From: DATJJW01 sp035491935
GTDB taxonomy: Bacteria > Pseudomonadota > Alphaproteobacteria > ATCC43930 > CGMCC-115725
Assembly: GCA_035491935.1 (NCBI GenBank)
Contig: DATJJW010000206.1
Location: 1-15,375, forward strand
Direction of reading: 5' to 3'
DNA length: 15,375 bases
Below are positions 1-7,082 of this stretch, one piece after another. Position numbers and translations under genes: made by a program. Under the pieces are notes generated by a model that saw nothing but the letters and a program-made list of their open reading frames with translations, made no database searches and was not told where the DNA came from. Every line of letters starts with the position of its first letter. Positions within the stretch are counted from its first letter, which is position 1.

Positions 1-867
1 GACATTGCCTTCGAGCGCCTGGCCGATCACGAACAGCACCGCCACCAGCGCCGGGCGGTGCCAGTCGCCGAACTGCGCGAAGGCCAGCAGGACCGCCATC
101 AGCGCGCCGGTCAGGCCACCCAGGAACGGGATGAAGATCAAGGCACCGACGATCAGGCCCAGTACGACGCCGGAATCAAGGCCGATGAGGGTCAGGCCGA
201 TGGCATAGAACACGCCCATCAGGAAGCACACCGTCGCCTGGCCGCGCACGAAGCCGGTGAGCGTGTGATGGATGAGCGTGGCCTGGGCGCGGATCGTCTC
301 CACATGCTGGCGCGGCAGCCAGGAATCCAGGCGCGCGATGATGCCGTCCCAGTCACGCAGCAGGAAGAAGGCGACGATCGGCGTGATGAAGACCAGCGAC
401 AAGAGGTTGGCGACGGCGACGCCACCGGTCAGCACCTTGGTCAGGACCGAGGTGACCGTGCCCAGCATCGAGCCGACCTCGGATCCCACGGCGGAGCGCA
501 GCCGGTCCATGAGGTCGGTCGAAAGCTGGCTGTCCAGTTTGCTGAGCCGGGCGTTCACCCAGTCGCGCACCTCGGACATGTAGGACGGGAAGCGCTGGAC
601 CAGCGTGACGACCTGATGCTGCAGCAGCGGCACGAACAGCAGCAGGAACAGGAGGATGAAGGCGATGAAGCCGACGAGCGCGATGACCGTGCCCAATGCC
701 CGGCCGATATGCAGCCGCTCCAGCCGGTCGACCGCCGGATCGAGGAAGAAGGCGATGGCCGCCCCCGCCGCGAAGGGCAGCAGAATGCTGCTGAGCAGGT
801 GGATGCCCACGCCCAGGAAGACGATCAACCCGATCCAAAACAATGTCCGCGACCAGCTTCCGGTCAT
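1..867 (-). CDS. AI-2E family transporter (PerM/YdiK type), 3' end cut off
   Basis: This is an inner-membrane permease of the AI-2E/PerM family. 289 codons are visible in frame from the ATG at 867 to the left edge, so the C-terminus is missing (family members usually have about 350 residues). Two hydrophobic segments near the N-terminus are followed by a soluble amphipathic region around residues 80-150. Further hydrophobic stretches then include VFITPIVAFFLLRDWD and a glycine-rich segment resembling the conserved family core (LIVGALIFIPFLGGLTGALMAV). A GGAAGGG ribosome site sits just before the start. It lies 172 bases downstream of the DUF2066 gene on the same strand. In related Rhodospirillales, as I recall, this pair precedes an hdaA-like gene, which would lie outside the window. 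The substrate is unknown, because the family covers quorum-signal export, Na+/H+ antiport and uncharacterised members. The family call is firm. Confidence 0.9.
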   Translation of the reverse strand, partial: MTGSWSRTLFWIGLIVFLGVGIHLLSSILLPFAAGAAIAFFLDPAVDRLERLHIGRALGTVIALVGFIAFILLFLLLFVPLLQHQVVTLVQRFPSYMSEVRDWVNARLSKLDSQLSTDLMDRLRSAVGSEVGSMLGTVTSVLTKVLTGGVAVANLLSLVFITPIVAFFLLRDWDGIIARLDSWLPRQHVETIRAQATLIHHTLTGFVRGQATVCFLMGVFYAIGLTLIGLDSGVVLGLIVGALIFIPFLGGLTGALMAVLLAFAQFGDWHRPALVAVLFVIGQALEGNV

Positions 868-1039
868 TCGCTTTCCCTTCCGGCGGCATCGGCGGGCGGC
901 GTCCCCGCGATGCGTCCGTATGATATCCTACCCGCCTTGCCATGTGTTCGCGGCAATTTGAAGAGGGTTTCGTGACGAACGGCTATGAAGGGCCGATCAT
1001 TCCACAGGCGATGAAAGCCGCCGCCCGGCTATCCGCCCG

Positions 1040-2359
1040 TCAGGGCTGCGGGCCGGATGGTGGGTTGAGGTAACCCATCCCCTGCGGCACGGCGGTAGGC
1101 CTGGGAGCATTGGCCCCGCCGCTCGGGCCTGCATTGCCGGCGCCCCCGTTCAGCGGGATCGGCGACGGCGCGGCCGGCGCCTGGCCGGGCTGCATTTGAT
1201 CGAGCGGCCGGGTACCGGCACCGGCGAGTTGCACCGTGCCGCCGCCGGTGCCGGGCGTCAGCACCAGATCCTGTTGGGAGAAGGCCACGCGCATGGTCTG
1301 CGGATCGGCCGCCATCTTCAGGGTCACCACGATCTGGCCCTGGGTCATCATGACGATCTGCGGGTTGCTCACACCCTCGACATGGTCGAGATGCTCGCGG
1401 ATCTTGGCCCATTCACCGATGTTGGCGACCGGGATGGTCAGTTGATAGGTCTGGGCGTTCGCGGCCGACAGCGTCGGGATGCCGGTCCCCGGCCCCTGCT
1501 TCCACAGGCTTTCCAGGACCCCGCGCGCGGCGACGACGCCGGCGGCATAGAGGCCGGCGTCGGCTTTGGGTGCATTGACGCTGGTCTTGCCCTGTTCCTT
1601 GCCGCCCTGGGTGAAGCGGGTAATGGTGATGTCGAGGCGGGCGCCCTGGTCGCCATCGGTCTCGGCAGCCATGGCGATGACCGGGTCGCCGCCATCATAG
1701 CGCTTCGACAGCGCGGCCAGGGTATCCGGCGTCGGGTTCTGCGCCTGCGGCACATCGAAAGCCTGGACGTCGCCGAGATCGCCCAGCGGCACGATCCAGG
1801 GCACGAGGCCGCTATGGCCATTGGCGGCGTTCCAGGCATCGCGCCAGGGATTGGGCTCGTCCCAGAGATGAGTGCTGTCGCCCATGGTGATCACCGGCAC
1901 GATGACCACCGGCTTGCTGACCAGCTCGCTCGAATTCATCCCAGCTTTCTGCAAGAGCGTGCGGATGCGGCGCGGATCGAAGCGGAAAGTGTAGGTCCCG
2001 ACATAGTGGCCGGGCGTCATTCGCTCCTTCTGTACCTGGAAATCCAGGACCAGATTGGTGATGGTCTTGTCGTCAGGGCTCGGCAGATGCGACCAGTCGC
2101 TCTGCTGCGTCAGGCGCTGAAGCACGACCTGCAGCGCCTGGCGCTGGCCACCGAGGCGCGCCGCCTCGCGTGCAGCCGTACCGGTCTTGCCATCGGCCGA
2201 GACCGGAATGTCGGAGACAACGAAGGCCGACGGGAATGTGGGTGCCGCATGGGCCCGCGAGGCCAGACCGGCCATGGCCAGGCCGGCCAGCACCAGCAGC
2301 GACGCCACGACTCGCAACGTCACGAGTCCGGGCTGCGCCCAAAAGGTGGACGCGCGCAT
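1040..2359 (-). CDS. Exported DUF2066 domain protein
   Basis: A 439-residue protein of unknown function with a long signal peptide (basic start, hydrophobic core about residues 16-33, likely cleavage after AHA at residue 38). The mature part matches the DUF2066 family as I know it: an early conserved segment (FVVSDIPVSADGKTGTAAREAA, where A and R residues repeat), a central region with KPVVIVPVI, and a C-terminal part on local ACT-like or ferredoxin-like folds. The last 70 or so residues are low-complexity Pro/Gly/Ala. I chose the ATG at 2359 because a GGAG lies seven bases upstream and the signal peptide begins there. In-frame ATGs at 2395 and 2467 would give an arginine-rich extension. The gene is followed on the same strand by the AI-2E permease, with which it commonly pairs in Rhodospirillales. 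The role is presumed periplasmic, with no catalytic motif seen. Confidence 0.82.
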   Translation of the reverse strand: MRASTFWAQPGLVTLRVVASLLVLAGLAMAGLASRAHAAPTFPSAFVVSDIPVSADGKTGTAAREAARLGGQRQALQVVLQRLTQQSDWSHLPSPDDKTITNLVLDFQVQKERMTPGHYVGTYTFRFDPRRIRTLLQKAGMNSSELVSKPVVIVPVITMGDSTHLWDEPNPWRDAWNAANGHSGLVPWIVPLGDLGDVQAFDVPQAQNPTPDTLAALSKRYDGGDPVIAMAAETDGDQGARLDITITRFTQGGKEQGKTSVNAPKADAGLYAAGVVAARGVLESLWKQGPGTGIPTLSAANAQTYQLTIPVANIGEWAKIREHLDHVEGVSNPQIVMMTQGQIVVTLKMAADPQTMRVAFSQQDLVLTPGTGGGTVQLAGAGTRPLDQMQPGQAPAAPSPIPLNGGAGNAGPSGGANAPRPTAVPQGMGYLNPPSGPQP

Positions 2360-2495
2360 CGGGCGCTCCAAGCGTGAATGAACTGCTGCGCCCATACCGG
2401 TTCCGTCTCGCCTTGTTGAAAGCCTGCCGTCGCGCGGGTTCGTCCACGGCCCATCTCTAGATGGCAACGCCCATGGCGACCGGAAAGCGCCATTT

Positions 2496-2501
2496 TGTCA
2501 A
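2496..2501 (-). promoter_or_regulatory. Possible -35 box upstream of the DUF2066 gene
   Basis: A perfect TTGACA on the minus strand lies 137 bases upstream of the DUF2066 start, in the gap after the 115-residue gene. The hexamer 17-18 bases downstream (around CGCCAT) is a poor -10 match, so this is only a candidate sigma-70-type promoter. Confidence 0.25.
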
Positions 2502-2571
2502 GAACCGGCCTCGCGCAACCTTGCTACCGCGCGGTCCCGTTCGCGCGTCGTTCGGCTCGCTTCTTGCCCGT

Positions 2572-2919
2572 TCAGGCTGAGTAGTTGAAGCTTGGCGAGG
2601 CTTCGGTCTGGGCACGCCGATCGATATTGATCAGCGCACGACCGCAGGCCGCGGACAAGCCCGGGTCGCGGTGCAGCATGCCATAACGCAGGAGATCGAA
2701 CAGGTCGCGGCGGATCGCAGCGTCCAGGCAGGCGCGCGCCCATGGACCGGACAGCGCCAGTGCCCTTTCGGCGCTGGCAGCGTAACGGATGAGAATTTCC
2801 TCTAATTCGGCAGTGTCGCTTTCGGGTAACTGACCAAGCAGGCAACGGGCGTCGCGCTCGACATCGGCATGGTCCGCGCGCACGAAGGCACGGGCCGCCA
2901 GGGTTTCCTCTCCAACCAT
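2572..2919 (-). CDS. Hypothetical protein, 115 residues
   Basis: I do not recognise this protein. It is a 115-residue soluble, mostly alpha-helical polypeptide with no signal peptide or membrane segment. The N-terminal half is acidic (ADHADVERDARCLL, SDTAELEEILIRYAAS) and the middle is Ala/Leu/Arg-rich. It carries three cysteines, spaced too far apart for an obvious metal site. It is accepted as real because a strong GGGAGG lies eight bases before the ATG and because base composition matches its neighbours. It shares its strand with the DUF2066 gene, about 212 bases further on, but the gap and a candidate promoter there make co-transcription uncertain. Its divergent neighbour is the lysine-rich exported protein. 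The function is unknown. Confidence 0.7.
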   Translation of the reverse strand: MVGEETLAARAFVRADHADVERDARCLLGQLPESDTAELEEILIRYAASAERALALSGPWARACLDAAIRRDLFDLLRYGMLHRDPGLSAACGRALINIDRRAQTEASPSFNYSA

Positions 2920-3110
2920 TGAAAGAGCCTCCCTTACCGGCCCTTTCCAGGGCCGGGAACGACAATTGGCGGGAGAGTATCACAACGTCGCTTCGCTTTC
3001 ACGCGAATCGTGTCACAAAGCTTAACTGCCCTTAACCCCATGCCTTGATTTCGTCATCCCAGCACCTTTCTTGAGCCTTGGATAGCTGGCATTCTCGTCA
3101 TCGTTGAAGC

Positions 3111-3130
3111 GGTCCCGGCATTTCGGGACC
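3111..3130 (+). promoter_or_regulatory. Leader hairpin before the lysine-rich gene
   Basis: A perfect 7-bp inverted repeat, GGTCCCG and CGGGACC, is separated by six bases. It ends 25 bases before the start codon of the exported lysine-rich protein and just upstream of its AGGAAG ribosome site. No T-run follows, so it is not a standard terminator. It could be an mRNA-stabilising or translational control hairpin, or a protein operator. Confidence 0.4.
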
Positions 3131-3155
3131 ACGAAGCCCAGGAAGTCGCAAAACC

Positions 3156-3449
3156 ATGTTCCGCTCGCTCATGACCCTGCCCCGCACCTTGCTCATCGCC
3201 GGCGCGCTTTCCATTGCCGCCGCTCCGGGCCTGGCCGCCGCCCAGAACCTGCCCCCGGTCTCGCTGCCCACGACCAAGTCGGCGCCGGCTGCCGCCAAGC
3301 CTCATACGGCCCAGCCCCATGCCAACAAGCCGCATGCCGTGAAGAAGACGGTCAAGGCCAAGAAGCATGTCGACAAGAAGGCGACGAAGGTGAAGGCGAA
3401 GAAGAGCGCCATCCATCACGCCGCCAAGTCCAAGACGCCTGCGATGTAA
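3156..3449 (+). CDS. Small exported lysine/alanine-rich protein
   Basis: A 97-residue protein with a clear Sec signal peptide: a basic start, a hydrophobic core at residues 11-28 and likely cleavage after LAAA at residue 29. The mature chain of about 68 residues is intrinsically disordered and strongly basic, with 16 lysines and 6 histidines in KK, AKK and KPH-type repeats that resemble histone H1 or AlgP-like tails. Unlike those, the chain carries an export signal, so a periplasmic or cell-surface role (binding anionic polymers, lipopolysaccharide or released nucleic acid) is more likely than chromatin binding. That role is inference. An AGGAAG sits about 10 bases before the ATG at 3156. A second ATG at 3171 could also start a shorter signal peptide. 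It is transcribed alone, converging on the membrane-protein gene that ends at 3474. Confidence 0.72.
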   Translation: MFRSLMTLPRTLLIAGALSIAAAPGLAAAQNLPPVSLPTTKSAPAAAKPHTAQPHANKPHAVKKTVKAKKHVDKKATKVKAKKSAIHHAAKSKTPAM

Positions 3450-3473
3450 TGCGGTCAGCGCTGTAACTTGGGG

Positions 3474-3779
3474 TCAGTGCCGGCGCCGAATACCCCCGGT
3501 CAGGGTGAGCAGGATGGCGCCGGCGACGACGAAGACCGCGAAGGCCCAGAGATCGCCGAGAATGCGGAATCCGGGCCTGAGCGCATAGTAGTCCAAGAGA
3601 CCCCATAGCCGCTCGATGATGGCGATCGCCGGCCGGATCACGCCGGAACGATCGATGAAGCCGTCGAGGGAGATCGGCCGGAATGCCGCGTGATGCAACA
3701 CGGCCGGCAACAGGTCGGCACCCAGCAGGATGACCCCCAGCACGAACAATATCCAGCCGATCGGCCGCAAGACGGACAT
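3474..3779 (-). CDS. Small two-span membrane protein
   Basis: A 101-residue protein with two predicted transmembrane helices (about residues 7-27 and 78-95). They flank a soluble stretch with a conserved-looking IDRSGVIRPAIAIIERLWGLLDYYALRPG segment (separate parts IDRSG and RPAIAIIERLWG). The C-terminus is basic (IRRRH). A very good ribosome site, GGAGG, lies five bases before the ATG. It starts 27 bases after rsmD on the same strand and is probably the last gene of the amidotransferase-rluB-rsmD operon. I do not recognise the family. It may be a lineage-specific inner-membrane protein whose position says little about its job. Confidence 0.7.
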   Translation of the reverse strand: MSVLRPIGWILFVLGVILLGADLLPAVLHHAAFRPISLDGFIDRSGVIRPAIAIIERLWGLLDYYALRPGFRILGDLWAFAVFVVAGAILLTLTGGIRRRH

Positions 3780-3806
3780 GGCACCTCCAAATTCGAGCCG
3801 TGCTGT

Positions 3807-4385
3807 TTAGACCAAGAGCTTGAGGAAAAGAAGCCGCGCGGCACCGTAGCGCCGCTCGTCCAGCAACGCCCACCCTTCCGGCGCCGCAGCCGCCTCGCCG
3901 GCCCCCACCTCCAGCATCGCCAGCGTCTCGGGCCCGATCCAGCCGGCATCCGCCAAGGCGGCCAGCGCCTTCACTCCCAGCCCCTTGCCATAGGGCGGGT
4001 CGAGGAAGACGAGACGCGCGGTCTCCTTCGCCCGTGGCGGCTGGCAGGCATCGCCGGCCAGCACGGCAGCACGCGCCGCCTCGCCGAGGCTGGCGATATT
4101 GGTCTGCAGGATCTTGAGCGCGGCGGGCATCTGCTCGAAGAACACGGCACGTCCTGCGCCGCGCGACAGGGCCTCCAGGCCCAAGGCACCGGTACCGGCG
4201 AAGACGTCGAGCACCAGCGCATCCGCGATCGGCGAGCCGGAAGAGGCGAAACGGCCGTGCTCCAGGATGTTGAACAGAGCCTGGCGTGCCCGGTCGCCGG
4301 TCGGCCGCGTTCCCTCGCCGGGCGGTGCCGCAAGCGCCCGGCCGCGATGCCTACCCCCGACGATCCGCACGGCGACGATCCGCAC
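3807..4385 (-). CDS. rsmD: 16S rRNA (guanine(966)-N(2))-methyltransferase
   Basis: RsmD methylates N2 of G966 in 16S rRNA using S-adenosylmethionine, acting on the assembling 30S subunit. The 192-residue length fits the family. Visible motifs are RIVGGRHRGR near the start, TRPTGDRARQALFNIL (26-41), the SAM-binding DVFAGTGALGLEA (60-72) and the catalytic DPPYGKG (129-135). The start is ambiguous. GTG at 4385 gives MRIVAVRIVGG, while GTG at 4370 gives the family-typical MRIVGG. Both arise from a 15-bp tandem duplication, and no strong ribosome site precedes either. The reading frame overlaps the end of rluB by 35 or 20 bases, so translation is probably coupled. This gene order beside rluB and tadA is common in alphaproteobacteria. 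The identification is firm; only the start is in doubt. Confidence 0.95.
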   Translation of the reverse strand: MRIVAVRIVGGRHRGRALAAPPGEGTRPTGDRARQALFNILEHGRFASSGSPIADALVLDVFAGTGALGLEALSRGAGRAVFFEQMPAALKILQTNIASLGEAARAAVLAGDACQPPRAKETARLVFLDPPYGKGLGVKALAALADAGWIGPETLAMLEVGAGEAAAAPEGWALLDERRYGAARLLFLKLLV

Positions 4386-5244
4386 GGCGTACTGCCGATT
4401 TCGGCGGCGATTTCAGGCTCAAGGTCGTAGGCTTCAGCGTCCTGGGCTTATCCTTATCGGCCTTGGGCCTGGCCTCCGCATGGCCCGCAGGCTTCTCCAG
4501 GCCCAGCTGCTCGCGCACCACTTTGCGCGGCACCTCCTCCACCTGGCCCTTCTCGAGGTTGCCGAGCTGGAACGGGCCATAGGCCAGGCGGATCAGCCGA
4601 TTGACCGTATAGCCGAAATGTTCCAGCACCCGGCGCACCTCGCGGTTCTTGCCTTCGGCCAGCGACAAGGTCAGCCAGGCATTGTTGCCCTGCTGGCGCT
4701 CGAACTCGACCTTGATGGCACCGTAGCGCACGCCCTCGATGGTGATGCCGTTCTCGAGCGGCGCCAGGCGGGCGGCATCGACCTGGCCATGGACGCGCAC
4801 CTTGTAGCGCCGGATCCAGCCGGTCGCCGGCATCTCCAGCTTGCGGGCGAGCGCCCCGTCATTGGTCAAGAGCAGCAGGCCTTCGGAATTGAGATCGAGC
4901 CGGCCGACAGAGATGACCCGGCCCAATTCCGGCGGCAGGTGCTGGAACAGGGTCTCGCGCCCCTTCTCGTCCTTGTGCGAGGTAACCAGACCTGACGGCT
5001 TGTGATAGCGCCAGAGCCGCGTCGGCGCCGCCTCCGGGATCGGCTTGCCGTCAACCATGATGATCGAGTTCGGCGGCACGGTGACGGCGGCACTGGTCAG
5101 CACCTGACCATCCATCGACACGCGGCCCTCCGCGATCCAGCGTTCGGCATCGCGGCGCGAGCAGAGCCCGACGCGTGCCAGCACCTTGGCGATGCGGTCC
5201 TCGCCGGCGCTAACGCCGGGCGTGTCCTTTTTTTCGGTTGTCAT
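4351..5244 (-). CDS. rluB: 23S rRNA pseudouridine synthase, RluB family
   Basis: This enzyme isomerises uridine to pseudouridine in 23S rRNA (U2605 in E. coli for RluB; the family also holds RluE, RluF and RsuA, so the exact site is inferred). The 297-residue chain has an N-terminal S4 RNA-binding domain (about residues 14-60, including RIAKVLARVGLCSRRDAERWI). A catalytic domain follows with GRLDLNSEGLLLLTND (114-129), whose Asp117 is the expected nucleophile. A basic Lys/Pro/Arg-rich tail from about residue 250 ends in RADRRRADRRG, the part written by a 15-bp tandem duplication. The start ATG overlaps the stop of the upstream amidotransferase gene in an ATGA junction, which implies translational coupling. 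The end overlaps the start of rsmD. Co-expression with another rRNA-modification gene supports a ribosome-maturation operon. Confidence 0.93.
   Translation of the reverse strand: MTTEKKDTPGVSAGEDRIAKVLARVGLCSRRDAERWIAEGRVSMDGQVLTSAAVTVPPNSIIMVDGKPIPEAAPTRLWRYHKPSGLVTSHKDEKGRETLFQHLPPELGRVISVGRLDLNSEGLLLLTNDGALARKLEMPATGWIRRYKVRVHGQVDAARLAPLENGITIEGVRYGAIKVEFERQQGNNAWLTLSLAEGKNREVRRVLEHFGYTVNRLIRLAYGPFQLGNLEKGQVEEVPRKVVREQLGLEKPAGHAEARPKADKDKPRTLKPTTLSLKSPPKSAVRRADRRRADRRG
4358..4387. repeat. 15-bp tandem duplication in the rluB/rsmD overlap
   Basis: Two exact copies of CGACGATCCGCACGG lie head to tail at 4358-4372 and 4373-4387. A multiple of three keeps both reading frames open. One copy adds RADRR to the RluB tail, and the same bases add RIVAV before the usual RsmD start. 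It also gives rsmD two GTG start candidates 15 bases apart. Confidence 0.95.
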
Positions 5245-5972
5245 CGCGTGCCTGCGACCTCCACCAGCGCCCGGAACAGATTACTGTCCGCTTGGCTCAG
5301 CTCGAATTCCGGATGCCATTGCACGCCGAGGCAGAAGCGGTATCCGGGATGCTCGATGCCCTCGATCACCCCGTCGGGCGCCAGCGCGTTGACGATGGCA
5401 CCGGGGGCCGCGTCGCGCACCGCCTGATGATGGGCGGAATTGACCGCGACACGGGAGACGCCACTCAGGCGCCGCAGCAGCGTGTTGTCGAAGATGGTGA
5501 CGTCATGGCCGGGTTGGTCGCGCGGGTTCGGCTGTTCATGGGCCAACGCCTCCGGCACCGCATCGGGGATGTGCTGGATCAGCGTGCCGCCCAGCACGAC
5601 GTTCAGGAGTTGCTCGCCGCCGCAGATGCCCAGCACCGGCTTGTCCATTTCCAGCATGGCACGGGTGATGCCGAATTCGAAGGCGGTGCGTCGGTCCTTG
5701 GTCGTCACCGTGACATGGCGCGCGCTCTCGCCATAAAAGGCAGGATCGACGTCGAAGGCGCCCCCGGTGACGATCAACCCATCGATCATCGCGGCATATG
5801 TCGCGACCAGTTCCGGCGCATGCGGCAGGGCCAAGGGCACGCCGCCCGCGCGGATTACCGCACCGGCATAATTCTCGCGGATCGCGTAGTATGGAAATTT
5901 GGAATAGCCGGATATGCCCGGCACGGGCATCTCATGATCGAGGGTCAGGCCGATAATGACAGGACGGGACAT
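5241..5972 (-). CDS. Class-I glutamine amidotransferase-like hydrolase (peptidase C26, PuuD-like)
   Basis: A 243-residue protein of the gamma-glutamyl-GABA hydrolase family, whose members release glutamate from gamma-glutamyl amides such as those in putrescine degradation. The catalytic triad is visible: the nucleophile elbow GICGGEQLLNV with Cys117, and GVQWHPE with His220 and Glu222. The family's VNSAHHQ block is at 178-184. The elbow has Gly where the usual signature reads GICRGxQ. I chose the ATG at 5972 because AAGGAAG lies upstream and MSRPVIIGLT opens the domain. A longer in-frame extension would run back through tadA. It heads the operon with rluB, coupled by an ATGA overlap. No other putrescine-pathway gene is adjacent, so the substrate may differ. 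The family call is secure, the exact enzyme is not. Confidence 0.87.
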   Translation of the reverse strand: MSRPVIIGLTLDHEMPVPGISGYSKFPYYAIRENYAGAVIRAGGVPLALPHAPELVATYAAMIDGLIVTGGAFDVDPAFYGESARHVTVTTKDRRTAFEFGITRAMLEMDKPVLGICGGEQLLNVVLGGTLIQHIPDAVPEALAHEQPNPRDQPGHDVTIFDNTLLRRLSGVSRVAVNSAHHQAVRDAAPGAIVNALAPDGVIEGIEHPGYRFCLGVQWHPEFELSQADSNLFRALVEVAGTR

Positions 5973-6036
5973 CAAAGCTTCCTTGGGACCGACGGGTGCG
6001 GAGCCTAATTCGGCCTCGTCCTCAAGGGAAGCCCCG

Positions 6037-6498
6037 ATGGACCCGTTCGGCCGCCCAAATCCGCTCATGGCTGAAGCGCTGCTGGCGGCCGAGGAGGCCG
6101 CGGCGTCCGGCGAAGTGCCGGTGGGGGCGGTGCTGGTCAACGCCCAGGGCCGGGTGCTCGCACGCGCCGCCAATCGGGTCGAGACCGATCACGACCCCAC
6201 GGCCCATGCGGAAATGCTGGCGATCCGCCAGGGTGCGGCGCTGCTGGGCTCCGCCCGGCTTAGCGAATGCGATCTCTATGTCACGCTGGAGCCTTGCGCC
6301 ATGTGCGCAGCGGCGATCGCCCATGCCCGTATCCGGCGCGTCTATTTCGGTGCATCCGATCCGAAGGGCGGCGGGATCGAACATGGCCCCCGCTTCTTCG
6401 AGCAGCCGACCTGCCACCATAGGCCCGAGGTCTATGGCGGCATCGGCGAGGCGGCCTCGGCTGCGCTGCTACGCCGCTTCTTCCGGACGCGGCGTTGA
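6037..6498 (+). CDS. tadA: tRNA-specific adenosine deaminase
   Basis: TadA deaminates adenosine-34 to inosine in the anticodon of tRNA-Arg(ACG), letting one tRNA read several codons; the gene is normally essential. The 153-residue length is typical. The zinc site and catalytic Glu appear as HAE (57-59) with PCAMC (86-90). Substrate-loop regions such as NRVETDHDPTAHAE are conserved. I placed the start at the ATG at 6037, where an AAGGGAAG precedes it. An ATG at 5956 would give an unlikely 27-residue Ser/Glu-rich extension overlapping the divergent amidotransferase gene. The 64-base gap to that gene must hold divergent promoters. It converges on the lipoprotein gene with an 11-base gap. Confidence 0.96.
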   Translation: MDPFGRPNPLMAEALLAAEEAAASGEVPVGAVLVNAQGRVLARAANRVETDHDPTAHAEMLAIRQGAALLGSARLSECDLYVTLEPCAMCAAAIAHARIRRVYFGASDPKGGGIEHGPRFFEQPTCHHRPEVYGGIGEAASAALLRRFFRTRR

Positions 6499-6509
6499 GC
6501 CTTCAGCCC

Positions 6510-6965
6510 TTAGTGCTGACCATGATCGCGGTCACTGCCGCCACCCGAAGGCGGCGGGGCACCATGACCGCCGCCGCCATGTTCGCCGCCACCATGCCCG
6601 TGGGCGGTCTCGTGCGCGACTGGGGCCGCGGGTGCCGCGACATGCTGCGGATGGTAGCCGCCGCCATGTCCATCTTCATGATGGAAAGCGGCCGGTGGGG
6701 CGCCGCGATGGGAATCGCCGCCGTGGAAATGATCATAATCATGGTCATGCTCATGGCCGACCGGGATCACGACATTCAATGAGCTGCCATAGACCGGCGG
6801 TGGATAGTCGGATTCATAGATCGGCGTCGGCTCCGGCGCGTAACCAGGCGCAGCATAGGCCTGGGCCGGATAGCTGCCGCCGGGCGGGTAGCCCATGTCA
6901 CAAGCTCCCAGCGCCAGACAGGCGCCGCCAGCGGTCAGGATGTTCAGGATCAAGCGCTTACTCAT
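6510..6965 (-). CDS. Histidine-rich lipoprotein
   Basis: A 151-residue protein with a lipoprotein signal peptide and lipobox LGAC, so Cys22 would be the lipidated residue. The next residue is Asp, a signal that in E. coli keeps lipoproteins in the inner membrane; whether that rule holds here is unknown. Residues 23-65 are rich in Pro/Tyr/Gly/Ala. From residue 69 there are 18 histidines in about 85 residues, with Asp and Glu between, in patterns such as GHEHDHDYDHFHGG, DGHGGGYHPQH and HGHGGGEHGGGG. Such tails bind divalent metals (Zn, Ni, Cu, Co) in other families, so a metal buffer or sensor at the membrane is a fair inference. The start lies in a 117-base divergent gap with the pirin gene. 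No metal exporter is next to it. I do not recognise a named family. Confidence 0.75.
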   Translation of the reverse strand: MSKRLILNILTAGGACLALGACDMGYPPGGSYPAQAYAAPGYAPEPTPIYESDYPPPVYGSSLNVVIPVGHEHDHDYDHFHGGDSHRGAPPAAFHHEDGHGGGYHPQHVAAPAAPVAHETAHGHGGGEHGGGGHGAPPPSGGGSDRDHGQH

Positions 6966-7039
6966 GGCGAAATACTCGTGGCAACATTAGATAAGCGAAC
7001 AACGCGGAACGACGAGGCCATGTTCCACTAGGGTACCGC

Positions 7040-7062
7040 GCGGCCGCCATGACGGCAGCCGC
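7040..7062 (+). promoter_or_regulatory. Imperfect hairpin in the pirin leader
   Basis: GCGGCCGCC and GGCAGCCGC form an 8-bp stem with one mismatch around a five-base loop, ending 20 bases before the pirin start codon and just ahead of its ribosome site. Only three T residues follow. It could modulate translation of pirin; the evidence is structural only. Confidence 0.25.
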
Positions 7063-7082
7063 TTTGATAGAGGGCTTGGGGG

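Noticed and set aside
58..975. Long plus-strand open frame of 305 codons
   Set aside because: It lies antisense to the AI-2E transporter. Its product is low-complexity Asp/Gln/Glu/Arg typical of a shadow frame in GC-rich DNA.
972..1073. Short plus-strand frame of 33 residues with a GAGGG before its GTG
   Set aside because: It ends inside the DUF2066 gene in antisense and has no recognisable features. A chance ribosome-like site is likely.
1196..2377. Plus-strand open frame of 393 codons
   Set aside because: It is antisense to the DUF2066 gene, with no recognisable domain and a shadow-like Gly/Arg/His composition.
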